A stretch of DNA of 64,000 nucleotides from Ilyomonas sp965247435 (GTDB lineage: Bacteria; Bacteroidota; Bacteroidia; Chitinophagales; Chitinophagaceae), in the NCBI GenBank assembly GCA_965247435.1, contig OZ252019.1, positions 3,472,001 through 3,536,000 on the forward strand, given 5' to 3'. Positions 19,392 through 28,722 of this stretch are shown piece by piece (position 1 is the stretch's first letter; each line of letters starts with the position of its first letter). The translations under genes and the position numbers were made by a program. The notes under the pieces are model-generated. The model saw only the letters and a list, made by a program, of their open reading frames with translations, was not told where the DNA came from and made no database searches.

Positions 19392-19789
19392 TTAAGCGGG
19401 CGTATCCTCAATAGAAACCGGCTCCGGCATCTTTTACATTCCGGTACATAACCGCACCTGTATGGCAAACTCGGCATCGTTCCCGCGCAGGTAGCCAACG
19501 GTTGCCGTGCGCAAATGCATTTTTGTCCTTGTAGCTGTCCACTTACATATCGCTTTCTGCCTGCCGGCAACGTGAAGACGATATTGAAAACCCTTGCGTT
19601 TTTATCTTTACGGAAAGGGTTAAAGAAAGTTTGCAAGGCAAATTGGCCAACATTAAACGGTCTATCTTTCCATGCACCGGGAACGGTGAGCAGGCTGCCT
19701 ACCAATGCATAGTCTATGGGCTCAAGCATTTCCGGCATAATCGGTTTATTATTCACAGGTGTTTTTGCAGGAAATCTGTTTCAAAGGAT
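19392..19789 (-). pseudogene. Relic of a catalase-like heme protein (C-terminal part)
   Basis: Minus-strand remnant immediately upstream of the royal-jelly-like gene. Frame one (from about 19789 to 19520) reads PEMLEPIDYALVGSLLTVPG and then ARVFNIVFTLPAGRKRYVSG. After a shift, a second frame reads HLRTATVGYLRGNDAEFAIQV, RLCTGM, stop, KMPEPVSIEDTPA, stop. The last block resembles the segment of catalase-like proteins that precedes the end of the heme domain (fxxQVQLCTDLxxMPIEDAS). At least one frameshift and one nonsense codon are present, and the heme-binding N-terminal part is missing. The family identification is from memory of the motif and should be treated as tentative. Confidence 0.4.
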
Positions 19790-20576
19790 GTTCCAAAAAA
19801 GAAAATAAAAACAAAAATTAAATTGTCGGCGTTGTCTTTAACTGCAGGCGATGTTTTTTATCAACAGCAGTGAAAACTGTTACTTCAGCGTCCATAGCAA
19901 TAGCTGGTTTCACCGACATGTGTCAATTTTAGTAAGCATTCAAACCTTGAATGAAAACCAGATTTACATTTGGCTTAATTTCTTTAAAAAAATTTACAAA
20001 TTAATTTTTCAAAGCTATTTGCTTGTGTATGCCTTTCTGTTTTCCGGCTCCTTAGCAGATGGTTATAAAGCACTTTGGCTTTCCTGTTACTTTTGTTCAG
20101 CAGCGTTTGTAAATTGCAGTCTGAACGTATCGGTATGCTGCACAAGTGTGGCGGCTTGCTGTGCCCATCCATTATATCTAAAAAAAGGTAAGTAAGCTGC
20201 TTTAAATAAGCTCCTATTTTACGCCTTACCGTGTTAGTGATGGAAATGCTGCGCTTCCTGCCGAATGCCGGGTTGGAACAAAAAATGCCATTGGTAATTA
20301 AATCAGCGTACGAAACCAAAAAGCAAAATTTTTTTCTAAGTGAGCGGCTATCTCCATTCTGTAAGACATCCATAAAGTGTGTGTATAACCTTTTTAATAA
20401 TATTTTCTATATCTATCAGTCTTTTACTCACAGCTTTCAGGTCAACCACTTCCTACTCAATAGCAGTACTTACATATCGTGAAATGCGGTGGCATTCATC
20501 AAAAATAAACACCAAAAATTTTTCTTCCGCGGTTGCAAACGCTACTATAGCTTTTCCTGCCATTTCATCCGTAATC
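19790..20576 (-). other. Degenerate coding DNA, no intact gene
   Basis: No frame of convincing length on either strand. The minus strand shows broken coding-like fragments. Around 20576-20461 one reads ITDEMAGKAIVAFATAEEKF and then LVFIFDECHRISRYVSTAIE before a stop, then EVVDLKAVSKRLIDIENIIKK. Around 20190-20100 another reads RYNGWAQQAATLVQHTDTFR. The DECH tetrapeptide recalls helicase motif II (for example of HsdR-type restriction subunits), but the neighbouring residues do not fit well. The fragments may come from one or several dead genes; identity is not assigned. Confidence 0.35.
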
Positions 20577-20929
20577 TATTAATTATTTATTTAATCCTGC
20601 ATTGATTTGTTCACGGCTTTCGTCCGGTAAGGTGTTACGTTCCTGTAGTAAGGTACTGACACCATCAAAAAATAATTTTATTTTTATTTTTTATTCATCC
20701 GTCAACTCATTATTTCCCCCTTTCGTTTGCAACATTCTTTCATGAAATTTCTTGTTTTCCTCAAATGCTTTTACTCATCTATCTATTGAATTAAAAGTTT
20801 ATGCTGCCTGCATAAGCGGATTATACAGCTACGCTGCAAACTGGAAAAAGAGACAGTTGTTATTTTAAAGAACGAATCTTCCGGTACTGCTTAAATACCT
20901 ACTTTAGAGGCATATAATACCATTACGCT
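20577..20929. other. Intergenic stretch, AT-rich, no gene seen
   Basis: About 350 bp between the relics and the next gene. It is strongly AT-rich around 20660-20700 (runs of T and A). It presumably holds the promoter of the acyltransferase-type gene at 20930, but only a weak -7-like TACTTTAG near 20903 was seen. Confidence 0.5.
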
Positions 20930-22111
20930 ATGAACGATTCCCCGTTATCTGCGCCGCCACCCGAAGCCGCACCATCAGCACGCATATCTACAGGTGCCAT
21001 CAGCACCGCTTTTGCACCGCAGCAGCGCCTGTATTCCCTGGATGCGCTGCGTGGCTTTGATATGTTCTGGATTATGGGCGCCGAAGAGATTTTTCACAAT
21101 TTATACAAAGCTACCGGGTCCTCATTCTGGGGCGCTATCTCCACGCAGTTAACGCATCCCGACTGGAACGGGTTCCATTTTTATGATCTCATTTTCCCGC
21201 TCTTCCTGTTTATGGCGGGTGTAGCTACGCCCTTCTCGGTGGGGCGCGAACTGGAGAAGGGCAAAAGCCGCGGGCAACTGCTGCAGCGGGTAATAAAGCG
21301 GGCGCTGATTCTGGTGCTGCTTGGTATTGTCGCCAACAACGGGCTGGTGATAAAGCCTGTTGCAGAGATACGCTTTGCTTCGGTGCTTGGCCGTATCGGT
21401 ATCGCTTATATGTTTGCCAATATCATTTACCTATATACCAAAGAACGCGCGCAGATGATTTGGTTTGCGGCCTTACTAATCGGGTATTGGCTCGTATTGA
21501 AGTTTGGGCACGCGCCTCATTTTCCGCCGGGCGACCTTACGATGCAGGGCAATTTTGCATCGTATATAGACCGCAGTTTTTTACCCGGCAAATTGTATTT
21601 GGGCATCCATGACCCCGAAGGATTATTCTCTACTATTCCGGCTATAAGCACCGGATTACTCGGTATTCTGGCAGGTAATCTTTTAAAAAGAACGACACTG
21701 AGCGGTGAACAAAAAGCGGCGCGCTTAGCCATTACCGGCGCTGTGTTTATCGTGCTTGCACAGTTGTGGAATCTGGACTTCCCGATTAATAAAAACCTGT
21801 GGACGAGCTCTTTTGTGCTGCAGGTCGGCGGACTGAGTCTATTGTTGCTCTCCCTTTTTTATTACATCATTGATGTGAAAGGCTATAAAAGCTGGTCGTT
21901 CTTTTTCCGGGTAATCGGCATGAATTCGATACTCATTTATATGTCGGGGCATTTCATCAACTGGGAATATACCACCGATAGCGTTTTCGGCTGGTTGGGA
22001 CAATTAATCGGCAGCCCTTTTAACGCCGTAATCATGGCAATCTGTTATGTATTTATCAAGTGGCTGTTCCTGTATTTTATGTATAAAAAGAACGTCTTTT
22101 TACGTGTGTAA
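20930..22111 (+). CDS. DUF5009/NagX-type acyltransferase-like membrane protein
   Basis: A 393-residue polytopic membrane protein. It has a Pro/Ala-rich 30-residue cytoplasmic lead and then RLYSLDALRGFDMFWIMG, the signature start of the DUF5009 / heparan-alpha-glucosaminide acetyltransferase-like family. Next is THPDWNGFHFYDLIFPLFLF with the conserved His and the DLI-P-F motif. About ten further hydrophobic segments follow and it ends in FLYFMYKKNVFLRV. Relatives are proposed to move an acetyl group across the membrane to amino sugars. A second, divergent copy of this family lies at 48167-49282. It is a lone gene; substrate is unknown. Confidence 0.88.
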   Translation: MNDSPLSAPPPEAAPSARISTGAISTAFAPQQRLYSLDALRGFDMFWIMGAEEIFHNLYKATGSSFWGAISTQLTHPDWNGFHFYDLIFPLFLFMAGVATPFSVGRELEKGKSRGQLLQRVIKRALILVLLGIVANNGLVIKPVAEIRFASVLGRIGIAYMFANIIYLYTKERAQMIWFAALLIGYWLVLKFGHAPHFPPGDLTMQGNFASYIDRSFLPGKLYLGIHDPEGLFSTIPAISTGLLGILAGNLLKRTTLSGEQKAARLAITGAVFIVLAQLWNLDFPINKNLWTSSFVLQVGGLSLLLLSLFYYIIDVKGYKSWSFFFRVIGMNSILIYMSGHFINWEYTTDSVFGWLGQLIGSPFNAVIMAICYVFIKWLFLYFMYKKNVFLRV

Positions 22112-22547
22112 GTAAAGACATACATGGAGCATCATTAAAAGGGTAATGAAAGCATGAGCGCATTACAATAAATAACGGGTTTAAATTTTCAGTTTACAAT
22201 TTTATATACTTCGCAAATGGCTTCGTATGCCGGCCAGGGCAGATAATTTTTGACCAAGAGAATCTCTAACATTTATAGAAGCTGTAAAGTTATAAATAGA
22301 AAATAAACCGTTGAAACGGTTATGGCTGCGCCTGACTTTTTTTACAGCCCGCCGTTAAAATGGCGGGCTATACGGTAACCGGTAATTATTTTAATGGATT
22401 CATCTATTTATATGTTGCAATGTGTACATATCCACACTTATTTAAAAGGGGTTCGTTATAAACAAACGCTAAACGGCTTCATTAATAAATCGGGTAACAG
22501 GTACAAAATAAGGCAGCAGTTGCCACCAATAAAATCAATTTTTTGTA
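22112..22547. other. Intergenic stretch with two hairpins
   Basis: 436 bp between the acyltransferase-like gene and exonuclease III. No coding frame is supported. It contains a pair of GC-rich palindromes described separately at 22306-22369 and otherwise AT-rich sequence. The promoter of the exonuclease gene is presumably in the last 150 bp but was not recognised. Confidence 0.6.
22306..22369. repeat. Paired palindromes, possible REP-like element
   Basis: Two hairpins 24 bp apart. The first (22306-22321) is AACCGTT/AACGGTT around GA. The second (22346-22369) is AGCCCGCC/GGCGGGCT around an eight-base loop. The 13 bases 22346-22358 recur exactly, in the opposite orientation, at 29309-29321. 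Two sites in 64 kb, both intergenic, suggest an interspersed repeat; no transposase of the REP-associated type is in the window. Neither hairpin has a T tract, so they are unlikely to be simple terminators. Confidence 0.55.
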
Positions 22548-23324
22548 ATGAAGATAGCAACCTACAATGTGAACGGGATAAACGGGCGCCTGCCCGTACT
22601 GTTGCGCTGGCTGCACGAAACAACGCCGGACGTCGTGTGCCTGCAGGAGCTGAAAGCGCCGGAGGAAAAGTTTCCGGAAGCGGCCATACAAGACGCCGGT
22701 TATGGGGCTATCTGGCACGGACAAAAAAGCTGGAACGGCGTTGCGATATTACTGCGCAGCGGCAAGCCGGAAGAAGTGCGCCGCGGGCTTCCGGAGAATG
22801 AAGACGATGAGCAAAGCCGCTACATAGAAGCGATGATCAACGGTGTGCTGATCGGCTGCCTCTATTTACCAAACGGTAACCCCGCGCCCGGCCCTAAACT
22901 CGACTATAAGCTGCGCTGGATGGAACGGTTTGCCGCCCATGCAGATAGTCTTCTTAAAGCTGGTATGCCCGTGGTACTCACCGGAGATTACAATGTAATA
23001 CCAACCGAAAAAGATGCGTATAAGCCGGAGCGTTGGGTTGAAGATGCCCTTTTCCGGCCGGAAGTGCGTGCCGCTTTTGAAGCGCTGGTTGCGCAAGGCT
23101 GGACCGATGCTATACGAAAGCTTTACCCGGAGGAAACCATTTATACATTTTTTGATTATTTCCGTAATGCTTATGGCCGCAATGCCGGGTTGCGCATTGA
23201 CCATTTTTTACTAAGTCCGCAACTTACCAATCGCCTTGCCGCCGCCGGTGTGGACCGCCATGTACGAGGATGGGAGAAAACAAGCGATCATGCGCCGGTA
23301 TGGATAGAACTGGCAGAGGAATAA
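22548..23324 (+). CDS. xth: Exodeoxyribonuclease III
   Basis: AP endonuclease / 3'-5' exonuclease of base-excision repair, 258 residues. Catalytic motifs of the exonuclease III fold are all present: IATYNVNGINGR, VCLQELKAPE (metal-binding Glu), VVLTGDYNVIP (Asp and Asn), LRIDHFLLS and TSDHAPVWIEL (the final Asp-His pair). Length and order match XthA. The ATG at 22548 gives the canonical MKIATYNVNG start. It is a single gene, followed 87 bp later by a cupin gene. Confidence 0.95.
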   Translation: MKIATYNVNGINGRLPVLLRWLHETTPDVVCLQELKAPEEKFPEAAIQDAGYGAIWHGQKSWNGVAILLRSGKPEEVRRGLPENEDDEQSRYIEAMINGVLIGCLYLPNGNPAPGPKLDYKLRWMERFAAHADSLLKAGMPVVLTGDYNVIPTEKDAYKPERWVEDALFRPEVRAAFEALVAQGWTDAIRKLYPEETIYTFFDYFRNAYGRNAGLRIDHFLLSPQLTNRLAAAGVDRHVRGWEKTSDHAPVWIELAEE

Positions 23325-23411
23325 CAAAGAAAACGGATGGATTAATCACGAATATCCAAAGCACTTCTCCTGATTATTTTTAGCGAAACAAACCGTACAA
23401 AAAAATACAAC

Positions 23412-23735
23412 ATGCCTTTTATAGATACAGAAATGCTGAACGAAAAAGAAGTAGTTCCCGGTTATAAAGGAAAAACTTTTCATACCGGCACGATGACTTT
23501 CATGTACTGGAAGGTAGCTGCGGGCGCAGTAATGCCCGGGCACTCGCACCCGCACGAACAGGTAGCTAATGTATTGCAGGGCACGTTTGAACTTACCGTT
23601 GACGGGCAAACCCAATTGCTGCGACCGGGGATAGCAGCCGTTATTCCTCCCCATGTAAAACACAGCGGAAAGGCCATTACGTATTGTGAGCTGCTTGATG
23701 TTTTTAACCCCGAAAGAGAAGACTATAAATTTTAA
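23412..23735 (+). CDS. Small cupin-domain protein
   Basis: A 107-residue single cupin barrel. The metal-binding motif is visible as GHSHPHEQVANVLQGTFELTVDG (residues about 42-64), followed by the second motif IPPHVKHSGKA. Proteins of this size in Bacteroidota usually act as dioxygenase-like or sugar-binding cupins, but the substrate is not deducible. It ends two bases before the start of the SDR gene, so the two are probably translated from one message and may act on the same compound. Confidence 0.88.
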   Translation: MPFIDTEMLNEKEVVPGYKGKTFHTGTMTFMYWKVAAGAVMPGHSHPHEQVANVLQGTFELTVDGQTQLLRPGIAAVIPPHVKHSGKAITYCELLDVFNPEREDYKF

Positions 23736-23737
23736 AA

Positions 23738-24526
23738 ATGAACCTTGACCTCACTAACAAAACAGCACTTGTCTGCGGCGCTTCCGGCGGGCTTGGCCTT
23801 GCCTGCGCCACCGAACTGGCCTTGCTTGGCGCTACTATTATTGCAGTAAGCCGGAGTGAAGACAAGCTGCGTTTGGCTATAGCGCGTTTGGATACTTCAA
23901 AAGGCCAGCAGCACCAATTTCTGGTTATAGATCTATCCAATCCGGAGGAAGTAAAAGAAAAGGCAGGCGCCTTTCTTGCCGGCGGCAACACTATTCATAT
24001 ACTCATCAATAACGCCGGCGGCCCGCCTGCCGCGCCCCTGATAGAGACTGATGCGGCGGAGATTGACAAAGCTTTTCGCACCCACGTTATCAGCAGTCAT
24101 TTGCTTGCCCAGCTAACTTTTCCGGGAATGAGGAGCGCCGGCTTCGGACGTATCGTAAATATTGTTTCTACTGCTGTAAAACAGCCGATTAATGGTCTTG
24201 GCATCTCCAACCTGGTGCGGGCGGCAGTAGCTAACTGGGCAAAGACCTTAGCCAACGAAATAAGCTCTTTTGGCATTACGGTAAACAATGTGCTGCCGGG
24301 TTATACCAACACTGCCCGCTTAGATTATTTATTTTCGAAACAGGCGGCGGATAGCGGCGTATCCAAAGAAGTGATCTTGGAGAAAACGATAGCGCTTATT
24401 CCTGCAAAAAGAGTAGGCGAGCCGGCAGAGTTTGGAGCGGCCGTTGCTTTTCTTTGTACGCCCGCAGCCGCTTACATCAATGGCATCAACCTGCCCGTTG
24501 ATGGCGGCAGAACCGGAACTTTATAA
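23738..24526 (+). CDS. SDR-family oxidoreductase, atypical active site
   Basis: A 262-residue short-chain dehydrogenase fold similar to 3-oxoacyl-ACP reductase. The nucleotide-binding motif is intact (VCGASGGLGLACA, residues 11-23) and so is the INNAGG motif, and the C-terminus shows LCTPAAAYINGINLPVDGG. The catalytic YxxxK is not present: the expected place reads GLGISNLVRAAVANWAKTLA, with no Tyr and with Arg at the Lys position. A subgroup of BKR-like SDRs is known to lack the standard catalytic residues, and this seems to be one. Enzyme activity is therefore uncertain. Tightly linked to the upstream cupin gene. Confidence 0.88.
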   Translation: MNLDLTNKTALVCGASGGLGLACATELALLGATIIAVSRSEDKLRLAIARLDTSKGQQHQFLVIDLSNPEEVKEKAGAFLAGGNTIHILINNAGGPPAAPLIETDAAEIDKAFRTHVISSHLLAQLTFPGMRSAGFGRIVNIVSTAVKQPINGLGISNLVRAAVANWAKTLANEISSFGITVNNVLPGYTNTARLDYLFSKQAADSGVSKEVILEKTIALIPAKRVGEPAEFGAAVAFLCTPAAAYINGINLPVDGGRTGTL

Positions 24527-24601
24527 TGCCTATCGGGTAAAGCAATACAGCAACTGCAGCACCTGTTTTTCGTACAGTTCACCTCACTAAAATAATCATC
24601 A

Positions 24602-25276
24602 ATGGGAGAAGTGGAAATAGATGCAGCCAGCCGTAAAATTATTATTCATTCGCACATCATTACCTATGGAGATTCGGCTGATGAATTAATAACCGAAAGC
24701 ATAAGAGCGGAAATAGAAACTCTATGGAATGAACCGGCAGGCATGGTAATTATAAAAGGTGTTTCTTACCGCGTTGCTTTCCACATTACGGCAGAGACGA
24801 ACCCTGCAATAGAGGATATAGCAATATATAGCAATACCAACCCGCGCAACAACTATTTCAGGATTGAGGAATACGCGCATGGCAATATCTCTTTTGTAGA
24901 TGGCTTAGGCTGCAACAGCGGCTATTTTAAGTTAGAAAATCTGTACACCGGCTCTACCACGGCCGCCCATGAGTATGGGCATACCTTAGGCCTTGACCAT
25001 CCGACCAATCTTGATTACCGGGGCAAAGGGATTCCCCGTATTATGTACCCGAGAGGAACACTGGTTGACCCGCCATTTCAATACGATGCGTCCAAACCGG
25101 CGGGGGTTACCGGCGGCACCATGCACCCGATGTACCGAAAAGTTTTTAAAGAAGATATAGCTGCCCTGAAGCCGGAAAGACTACGGTTAAAAAACGGTAG
25201 TGCCATTGCCGGCGAATTCACCAATGTCTTTCATTTCAATCATAAAGAAGTCCGCCCGGATGACAGCTTAAGCTGA
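24602..25276 (+). CDS. Matrixin-like (M10-type) zinc metalloprotease
   Basis: A 224-residue protein with a clear metzincin site: AAHEYGHTLGLDH, giving zinc ligands His123, His127 and His133 and the catalytic Glu124, and a Met-turn candidate at Met148 (IMYPRG). The first 100 residues form a separate alpha/beta region (IIIHSHIITYGDSADELITE). No signal peptide or lipobox is visible at the N-terminus, unusual for this normally secreted class. The start ATG at 24602 follows an in-frame stop-rich region, so a hidden signal is unlikely. It stands alone. It could be exported by an unconventional route or act inside the cell; neither is shown. Confidence 0.82.
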   Translation: MGEVEIDAASRKIIIHSHIITYGDSADELITESIRAEIETLWNEPAGMVIIKGVSYRVAFHITAETNPAIEDIAIYSNTNPRNNYFRIEEYAHGNISFVDGLGCNSGYFKLENLYTGSTTAAHEYGHTLGLDHPTNLDYRGKGIPRIMYPRGTLVDPPFQYDASKPAGVTGGTMHPMYRKVFKEDIAALKPERLRLKNGSAIAGEFTNVFHFNHKEVRPDDSLS

Positions 25277-25831
25277 TAAAATGAAAGGTTGTTTGAAATG
25301 CCGGGTAGTGCCGCAGTTGGAAAATAACTAAGCATGTTAATAGGTAAGCTTATTTACCGATACAGCTATATTCCGCATACGGAGACACTATCCGGCAGCG
25401 TCGTACCTGGCGGGCGTTCCCGCCCGCAGAAAGCGCGAAGTAATCTAAGTAACATGGCAGTAAGTGTAATCTGTGAGGTTATTAAATTTTTAGTTGTAAA
25501 GCGCCTTAACTCATTGGTCTTTTAATTTGTACATTTTAAGGCCATTTTTTTCCAATTGCCATCAGGCCAGTAAATAAGCCGTCACGTTGCATTGCACAAA
25601 AAGCAATAATACCCGCAAAATAAGACAGGGAAAACTATTAATCCAATGGGACTGCCGTTGGATTATAAAATTATTCCTTACCTATGATGCCGGCTATACT
25701 CCAATGTCTCCTTATCAACTATTCTTAATATTAACCGGCCATATTATCCGCCCTGCTTCCTTACGGCAATTTGGATAGCCATGGAGGTAATGCGGTATTT
25801 ATTTGTACTTTACACGGCATAAACGATCGCC
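25277..25831. other. Intergenic stretch of 555 bp, two hairpins, no gene
   Basis: Short open frames here show no coding character. A GC-rich hairpin (GCGGGCG TTCC CGCCCGC, 25410-25427) and an 8-bp hairpin (25639-25665) are visible. The 3' end should carry the promoter of the large cytochrome gene at 25832; only a poor -33/-7 candidate (TTTG at 25770 and a TTTATTTG at 25798) was seen. Confidence 0.5.
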
Positions 25832-28591
25832 ATGCGCCGGCTTCTTTCAAAAAAAACAGTTGTTGTGGTTTTGCTTGCTATCGGCACGCTTTCTTTTGTG
25901 TTGCTTACCAAAGAAGATACGGTTGATTACAGCACGCAGGTAAAACCCATCATCAACAAAAATTGTATCACCTGCCACGGCGGCGTACGTGCCAAAGGGG
26001 CCTTCAGCCTGCTATTCCGCGAACAGGCTTTAGCCAAAACAAAAGATGGGAAATATGCCATTATTCCCGGCGACCCGGATAACAGCGAAATGATCCGCCG
26101 CTTAAGTCTGAAAGACCCGGACGAGCGTATGCCGTATCATCATGCACCATTAACGGAAGAGGAAATAAAGACATTGCGCACCTGGATAAAACAGGGCGCC
26201 CGCTGGGGCGAAAACTGGAGCTATACAGCACTAAAACCGGTAGCAGTACCAATGCCAAAAACCTTTTTTGGATTAATCAATACAAAAAGCGATTGGGCAA
26301 AAAATGAAGTGGATTATTTTATCCTGGAAAAGCTGAAACAGCAGGAGTTGCAACCTTCGCCTTCCGCAGATAAGCAAACGCTCTTACGCCGTGTAAGCCT
26401 TGATATTACGGGGATGCTGCCGCCGGACAACATTGCCCAACAATTTTTAAGTGATACAAGTACACATGCCTATGAAGAATTGGTTGACAGCTTGCTGGCA
26501 TCAAAAAGGTATGGTGAAAAATGGACGTCCATGTGGCTCGACCTTGCACGCTATGCCGATACCAAAGGCTATGAAAGAGATGGTGAACGAAGTATCTGGC
26601 GCTACCGCGACTGGGTGATAACTGCGTTTAATAACAACTTGCGCTACGATAGTTTTTTAATAAAACAAATTGCGGGCGATTTGCTGCCAGATGCAACCGA
26701 CGAGGATTACATCGCAACGGCTTTTAACCGCAACACCATGACAAATGATGAAGGCGGCACCGACAATGAAGAGTTCAGAACTGCGGCTGTATTAGATCGC
26801 GTAAACACCACCTGGAGCGCACTGGAAGGCACTACATTTTCGTGCGTGCAATGCCACAGTCATCCGTACGACCCCTTTAAGCATGAAGAATATTATAAAT
26901 TCGCCGCGTTCTTCAACGATACCCGCGACGAGGATACCAACGCCGATTACCCGTTGCTGCGTTCGTACGATGACAGTTTGCAAAAAGAAGTAAACAAAGT
27001 AGTAAGCTGGGTAAAAGAGAATAGCTCCAAACAGCGCGCTGCCGAAGTATATCAGTTTTTAAAAACAGGCCAGCCGGCCTACAACTCGCTCCTGTGCGAC
27101 AGCTTTACCAACAGCGAGCTGAACGATACCAAATGGGCTTCTTTCCGCAACGGCGCGGTGTGCCGTTTGCAGCATGTAGATTTAAATAATAAAACCCATC
27201 TTATTTTCCGGTACACCGGCTGGATAAGCGGCGGCACCTGGCAGCTACATCTCGACAATGCAGCCGGCGAAGTGATTGCTAATATTCCTTTACCCAAAAC
27301 AAAAAAGGAAGGCTGGCAAATTGCGGAAACGGATTTGAAAGGGGCAACAGGCGTGCATAATCTCATTTTCACATATACCAACAAAAGCATAAAAAATCCA
27401 ACTTTTGCAGGCGCTATGCTCGACTGGCTGTACTTCACACAACCTTTTCCGGGAAAAGATAAGGAAGACTATGCGGGTGTAAAAAAAGATTTTATGAACC
27501 TGCTTTCCGCCGATGCTCCAACAACGCCGGTGATGATGGATAACCCGGCAGACATGCACCGTGCCTCCTACATATTTGAGCGCGGTAACTGGCTGGTAAA
27601 AGGCGACAAAGTAGCGCCGGATGTGCCGCGCTCTTTAAACCCGCTGCCCCGCAATGCGCCGCACAATCGCCTGGGGCTTGCCTTATGGATGACATCTGCC
27701 CAAAACCCGCTGACAGCACGTACGATGGTCAATCGTGTATGGGAACAATTATTCGGAACCGGTCTTGCCGAAACACTGGAAGACCTCGGCACGCAAGGCG
27801 TTGCGCCTTCGCATCCTGAATTACTGGACTGGCTGAGTTATCAATTTATCACACAGGATAAATGGAGTGTCAAAGCGCTTATCAAAACTATCGTTATGAG
27901 CGCCGCCTATCAGCAAAGCTCGGTACTTACAGCAGCAGCGGAACAGAAAGACCCGTTTAACAGGTGGTATGCACGCGGCGCAAGAGTACGTTTATCCGCC
28001 GAGCAGGTACGCGACCAGGCTCTATGCATTGCCGGCGTACTGAATGATAAAATGTACGGGCCGGGCGTAATGCCTTACCAGCCGCCGGGTATCTGGCTCT
28101 CGCCCTGGAACGGCGCCGACTGGGTGCAGAGTACCGGCGGCGAGCAATACCGCAGGGCTGTTTATACTTATTGGAAACGCTCGGCCGCCTACCCGGCTAT
28201 GACTACGTTCGATGCGGTTTCTCGGGAGGTGTGCACAGCACGGCGCATCAATACCAACACGCCTTTGCAGGCATTGACTACTTTGAACGACAGTGCTTTT
28301 CTCGACCTTGCCCGCCACTTCGCTTACCGGATGCAAAACGAAGGCGGCAGCAACATTGTGCAGCAAATAAGTACCGGCTATAAGCTCGCCACGTATCAGG
28401 CTATAGACCATAGAAGTTTAATGGCATTACTGAAATTATATAATACTGCCTACGCACAATTTAAGAGGGATGCAGGTAAAGTGTGCGAGATCAACGGCGG
28501 CATGAACATCCATGCCAATGCCGAAACTGCAGCCCTAACGGTTGTAGCCAATGCCATGCTTAACCTGGATGAAGTGGTAACGAAGAACTGA
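25832..28591 (+). CDS. DUF1549/DUF1553 protein with cytochrome c domain
   Basis: A 919-residue exported protein. A single N-terminal hydrophobic anchor (residues 9-26) is followed by a c-type heme domain (NCITCH, Cys45-Cys48-His49, and DERMPYH as probable Met ligand). Then comes DUF1549 (KRYGEKWTSMWLDLARYADT, ERDGERSIWRYRDWV), with CVQCHSHPYDPFKHEEYY as a second Cys-His motif. An inserted carbohydrate-binding-like beta segment lies near residues 425-530. DUF1553 follows (NPLTARTMVNRVWEQLFG, QALTTLNDSAFLDLARHFA). Proteins of this type (known from Planctomycetes and Bacteroidota) usually pair with a DUF1501 protein; that partner follows after an interruption. Role: periplasmic redox step, perhaps in sugar or polysaccharide use; not proven. 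Confidence 0.93.
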   Translation: MRRLLSKKTVVVVLLAIGTLSFVLLTKEDTVDYSTQVKPIINKNCITCHGGVRAKGAFSLLFREQALAKTKDGKYAIIPGDPDNSEMIRRLSLKDPDERMPYHHAPLTEEEIKTLRTWIKQGARWGENWSYTALKPVAVPMPKTFFGLINTKSDWAKNEVDYFILEKLKQQELQPSPSADKQTLLRRVSLDITGMLPPDNIAQQFLSDTSTHAYEELVDSLLASKRYGEKWTSMWLDLARYADTKGYERDGERSIWRYRDWVITAFNNNLRYDSFLIKQIAGDLLPDATDEDYIATAFNRNTMTNDEGGTDNEEFRTAAVLDRVNTTWSALEGTTFSCVQCHSHPYDPFKHEEYYKFAAFFNDTRDEDTNADYPLLRSYDDSLQKEVNKVVSWVKENSSKQRAAEVYQFLKTGQPAYNSLLCDSFTNSELNDTKWASFRNGAVCRLQHVDLNNKTHLIFRYTGWISGGTWQLHLDNAAGEVIANIPLPKTKKEGWQIAETDLKGATGVHNLIFTYTNKSIKNPTFAGAMLDWLYFTQPFPGKDKEDYAGVKKDFMNLLSADAPTTPVMMDNPADMHRASYIFERGNWLVKGDKVAPDVPRSLNPLPRNAPHNRLGLALWMTSAQNPLTARTMVNRVWEQLFGTGLAETLEDLGTQGVAPSHPELLDWLSYQFITQDKWSVKALIKTIVMSAAYQQSSVLTAAAEQKDPFNRWYARGARVRLSAEQVRDQALCIAGVLNDKMYGPGVMPYQPPGIWLSPWNGADWVQSTGGEQYRRAVYTYWKRSAAYPAMTTFDAVSREVCTARRINTNTPLQALTTLNDSAFLDLARHFAYRMQNEGGSNIVQQISTGYKLATYQAIDHRSLMALLKLYNTAYAQFKRDAGKVCEINGGMNIHANAETAALTVVANAMLNLDEVVTKN

Positions 28592-28722
28592 CGGAAATTT
28601 GGAGTGATGAGAAGGATGATGATATTAAAATTATTGGATACTGCAGGTGGTAATTTCCAAAATGAAGATAAAAATTGCAGGTCAGGATTTGCGGCCTCAA
28701 TCAACCAATTATTAAATACAGT

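Noticed and set aside
22394..22801. 135-codon frame overlapping the start of exonuclease III
   Set aside because: Its sequence is the shifted frame of xth and it begins in noncoding DNA; the exonuclease frame is complete from 22548.
25334..25778. Two 60-codon frames in the gap before the cytochrome gene
   Set aside because: No ribosome-binding context, no coding character and no family similarity; kept as intergenic.
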